From Actinomadura sp. NBRC 104425 (GTDB lineage: Bacteria; Actinomycetota; Actinomycetes; Streptosporangiales; Streptosporangiaceae): a DNA stretch of 64,000 nucleotides. The translations under genes and the position numbers were made by a program. The stretch covers positions 1-64,000 of the forward strand of contig NZ_BSTN01000009.1 of NCBI RefSeq assembly GCF_030269545.1, written 5' to 3'. A model generated the notes under the pieces. That model worked only from the letters and a program-made list of their open reading frames with translations, searched no databases and was not told the DNA's origin. This document shows positions 62,099 to 64,000 of this stretch, in pieces (positions within the stretch are counted from its first letter, which is position 1; each line of letters begins with the position of its first letter).

Positions 62099-62301
62099 CG
62101 GAAGCAGCCCTAACACGCGCTCGCTGGCGGAAGAGCTCCCGATCCAACTCCGCGCCGGCCACGTGTGTCGAGCTCGCCGCGCTGCCGAGTGCCGTAGCCG
62201 TCCGAGACTCCAAGGACCCCGAGGGTCCCAAGCTGCTCCTCTCTCCTGTCGCGTGGGCAAACCTGGCCAGTGCCATCAAGACAGGTCAATTCGACGCCTG
62301 A
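62095..62301 (+). CDS. DUF397 protein (Scr1-like partner)
   Basis: A 68-residue DUF397 protein with the hallmark start RWRKSSRSNSAPATCVELA and AVAVRDSKDPEGPKLLLSP, ending WANLASAIKTGQFD. In known pairs the DUF397 protein binds or is neutralised by the adjacent XRE regulator. It is translationally coupled to that gene. Confidence 0.92.
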   Translation: MTEAALTRARWRKSSRSNSAPATCVELAALPSAVAVRDSKDPEGPKLLLSPVAWANLASAIKTGQFDA

Positions 62302-62337
62302 CTTAACCCCTCGGAAGCGCGTCCGAAAAACGAGAGG

Positions 62338-62556
62338 ATGGCACGGCATGTCCACGCCGTGCCGTCCTGCATCACGTGGCGCAAGAGCAGCCGCAGCAAC
62401 GGCGCCGGTGGCGAGTGCGTCGAACTCGCCACCACAGACCACGGAGTGGCCGTACGCGACAGCAAGCACCCAACCGGCCCTACTCTGAGCTTCCGCCCCG
62501 ACGAGTGGGCCACCTTCCTGCACAACATCAAGACGGGCCAACACGACTTGAGCTGA
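62338..62556 (+). CDS. DUF397 protein, second copy
   Basis: A 72-residue DUF397 protein: ITWRKSSRSNGAGGECVELA, GVAVRDSKHPTGPTLSF, EWATFLHNIKTGQHDLS. It follows the first copy by 36 bp. The two share the scaffold but differ in many positions, so the duplication is not recent. Confidence 0.9.
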   Translation: MARHVHAVPSCITWRKSSRSNGAGGECVELATTDHGVAVRDSKHPTGPTLSFRPDEWATFLHNIKTGQHDLS

Positions 62557-62639
62557 GGCTCCCCTGACTCCTTGTGGGCCTCCGCCGTCCACCGGCGGAG
62601 GCCCCACGACTCGACATGCATCGGCGAAGGGGGCGGTAG

Positions 62640-63491
62640 GTGGGGTCAGCGCGGTATCGCGAGATCGCGGAGGATCTGCGGCGGCGCATCGATGAGGGCG
62701 AGTGGCAGGCCGGCGAGACCTTGCCGCCGATGGAGCGGCTTGCCGAGCACTACGGCGTCAGCCGCAACGCGGTCGCGCGGGCCGTCGGTAAGCTGGCCGA
62801 GCAGGGCCGCCTGGTCTCCGTGCCGCGCAGGGGCACCGTCGTGCGCCCGAGGCACCGCAAAGTCATCATGCGGACGGACATTGTCAGGCGCAACACGCGG
62901 CATGTGAAGGATGGCCAACAGATCGCGGGCGGTTACAGCTTTCCGGCCGCGATGGGCAACGAGCTGTGGACCCACCACATCACCCCCAAGACCGGCAAGG
63001 CTCCGCTCAACGACCCACGACTGGCGCACCTGCTGAACGTGCCGGTCGGGGAGGTCGTCACGCGCCGTCTCCGGGTCACCGGGCCGGAGGGCGAACCGGC
63101 CTTCCAGATCTCGACGACGTGGATCCACCCCCGCATCTCGGAGGAGGTGCCGGAGGTCGAAGACCCCTACGGCACCGGGCCGGGCGCCTGGATCGACGCG
63201 ATCGAGAGCCGAGGGCACGGGCCCCTGGAGTGGCTGGAGCGACGGCGCGTGCGCATGCCGACCGTCGAAGAGCGCAAACTCCTGCTCATCCCGGCCGGCC
63301 TGCCGGTGTGGGAGATCGTGCGCATCAGCTACAGCGCAAGAGACGAGAAGGCCGTCGACGTCACGCAGGTCGTCATCCCGGGCGACCGCATGGAGGAGGT
63401 GGCCCAGCTGCGACGCGACGACTCGGCGAAGTGGCCGCACCAGGCCACCGGCCCCGACGGCCCACCCGTGGCTCCGGCCACGGAACCATAG
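62640..63491 (+). CDS. GntR-family transcriptional regulator (HutC/UTRA type)
   Basis: A 283-residue regulator. The N-terminal GntR winged helix reads RYREIAEDLRRRIDEGEWQA, GETLPPMERLAEHYGVSRNA, VARAVGKLAEQGRLVSVPRR. The remainder matches a UTRA-like ligand domain (VTRRLRVTGPEGEPAFQIST and later SYSARDEKAVDVTQVVIPGD). The GTG start has a G-rich site upstream. Many such genes lie in accessory regions or integrative elements (KorSA-like); the ligand is unknown. Confidence 0.85.
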   Translation: MGSARYREIAEDLRRRIDEGEWQAGETLPPMERLAEHYGVSRNAVARAVGKLAEQGRLVSVPRRGTVVRPRHRKVIMRTDIVRRNTRHVKDGQQIAGGYSFPAAMGNELWTHHITPKTGKAPLNDPRLAHLLNVPVGEVVTRRLRVTGPEGEPAFQISTTWIHPRISEEVPEVEDPYGTGPGAWIDAIESRGHGPLEWLERRRVRMPTVEERKLLLIPAGLPVWEIVRISYSARDEKAVDVTQVVIPGDRMEEVAQLRRDDSAKWPHQATGPDGPPVAPATEP

Positions 63492-63534
63492 TCACCGGAC
63501 GGCAGTCATGAGACCGCCACAACGTTAATCGGCG

Positions 63535-63624
63535 GTGGACGGTGGTGCCGCAGCCGATGTTCTGGGCGTCGGCTGCGGCACCGGTATCGAGGCCCGGCAG
63601 ATACAGGCGGCCGGGTGCTCGGGG
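63535..63624 (+). pseudogene. fragment of a class I SAM methyltransferase
   Basis: Thirty codons from GTG 63535 read DGGAAADVLGVGCGTGIEAR then QIQAAGCSG. This is methyltransferase motif I with its following helix. The frame then degenerates into Gly/Arg-rich low-complexity sequence, and no further methyltransferase motif is present. It is a remnant between the GntR gene and the lacI-family gene. Confidence 0.45.
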
Positions 63625-63640
63625 GCGGGCCCGACACGCG

Positions 63641-64000
63641 TTAGCGGGCGGGGGTGGCGGAATTGCCGGGGGCGGTGGTTCGGCGCGGGGCGGAAGTGCC
63701 GTGCCGGCGGCGGTCGGCGGGGGCTGCCGGGCGGGGCGCGCGCGGGGTCGGGGCGCTGGGGGGCGGGGCGGTGCTGGCGCGGAGGACGACCCGGCCGGCG
63801 ATGCGTTCGATGCGGCTGCGGCTGGCGCGAGGTTCCTTGAGGGCCAGGCGCATGGCGCGTTCGCCCATCTCGTCCAGCGGGAGGGAGACCGTGGTGAGGG
63901 GCGGGGTCAGGTCGGCGACGATCGGGATGTCGTCGAAGCCCGCCAGGGACACCTCGCCGGGCACGTCGACGCCGTGGTCGCGCAAGGCGGTCAGCGCGCC
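63641..64000 (-). CDS. LacI-family transcriptional regulator, C-terminal part
   Basis: The 3' end (119 codons) of a LacI/GalR regulator cut by the right window edge. The ligand-domain signature DHGVDVPGEVSLAGFDDIPI, then LTPPLTTVSLPLDEMGERAM and RLALKE, is typical of the last third of the family. After the normal end (RVVLRASTAPP) there is a 40-residue Pro/Ala/Arg-rich tail that is not part of the fold. The DNA-binding part and the regulated genes lie outside the window. Confidence 0.88.
   Translation of the reverse strand, partial: GALTALRDHGVDVPGEVSLAGFDDIPIVADLTPPLTTVSLPLDEMGERAMRLALKEPRASRSRIERIAGRVVLRASTAPPPSAPTPRAPRPAAPADRRRHGTSAPRRTTAPGNSATPAR

Overview
The window is very GC-rich DNA (roughly 70 percent or more, strong G/C third-position bias) with short intergenic gaps and overlapping start and stop codons. 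It comes from a filamentous or spore-forming actinomycete. The combination of Scr1-type XRE regulators with DUF397 partners, a conservon operon (cvn), a DUF574/SAV2177-type methyltransferase, an LLM flavin oxidoreductase, an IdeR-like iron box and a cutinase fits Streptosporangiales (Actinomadura/Thermomonospora-like). That placement is inference; no rRNA gene is present to confirm it.

Left part (1-14.4 kb). The 3' end of clpC is followed by a solitary XRE regulator, then an iron-uptake operon efeO-efeB-efeU preceded by an iron-box palindrome. Convergent to it is a transketolase gene, divergent from a ROK repressor. Next comes an ascorbate-type PTS set (EIIA-EIIB-EIIC). A small secreted His/Lys-rich protein, a CadD-like transporter, an L,D-transpeptidase lipoprotein and a secreted protein ending exactly at LPVTG complete this part.

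Selenocysteine region (14.4-28.4 kb). selA-selB, then an insert of regulatory and small unknown genes, then selC (tRNA-Sec, anticodon UCA) and selD, convergent to a formate dehydrogenase operon fdhB-nrfD-fdhA. The fdhA gene is interrupted by one in-frame UGA at codon 189, followed 12 nt later by a 17-nt SECIS-like hairpin. It should be read as a single selenoprotein gene. A TusA-like protein is divergent from the operon. The whole Sec decoding kit plus a selenoprotein client lies within 14 kb.

Middle (28.4-45.6 kb). A large membrane-linked methyltransferase, two PucR-type regulators around a secreted esterase, a cutinase and a secreted lipase; a 753-residue protein of unknown function next to a decayed tRNA; a PaaX-controlled aromatic-acid CoA ligase/amidohydrolase operon; an LLM oxidoreductase and an orphan ABC solute-binding protein.

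Right part (45.6-64 kb). A conservon cvnA-cvnC-cvnD that lacks the usual roadblock gene cvnB; an 800-base gene-poor stretch with remnants of a surface-protein domain; a DUF574 methyltransferase and a nitroreductase; a glycerol regulon (glpF-glpK-glpD divergent from an iclR/gylR-type regulator plus a second glycerol kinase) with palindromic operator candidates; small stress- or secondary-metabolism-like proteins; an XRE/DUF397/DUF397 module divergent from an anti-sigma-type ATPase; a GntR regulator, a methyltransferase fragment and the 3' end of a lacI-family gene.
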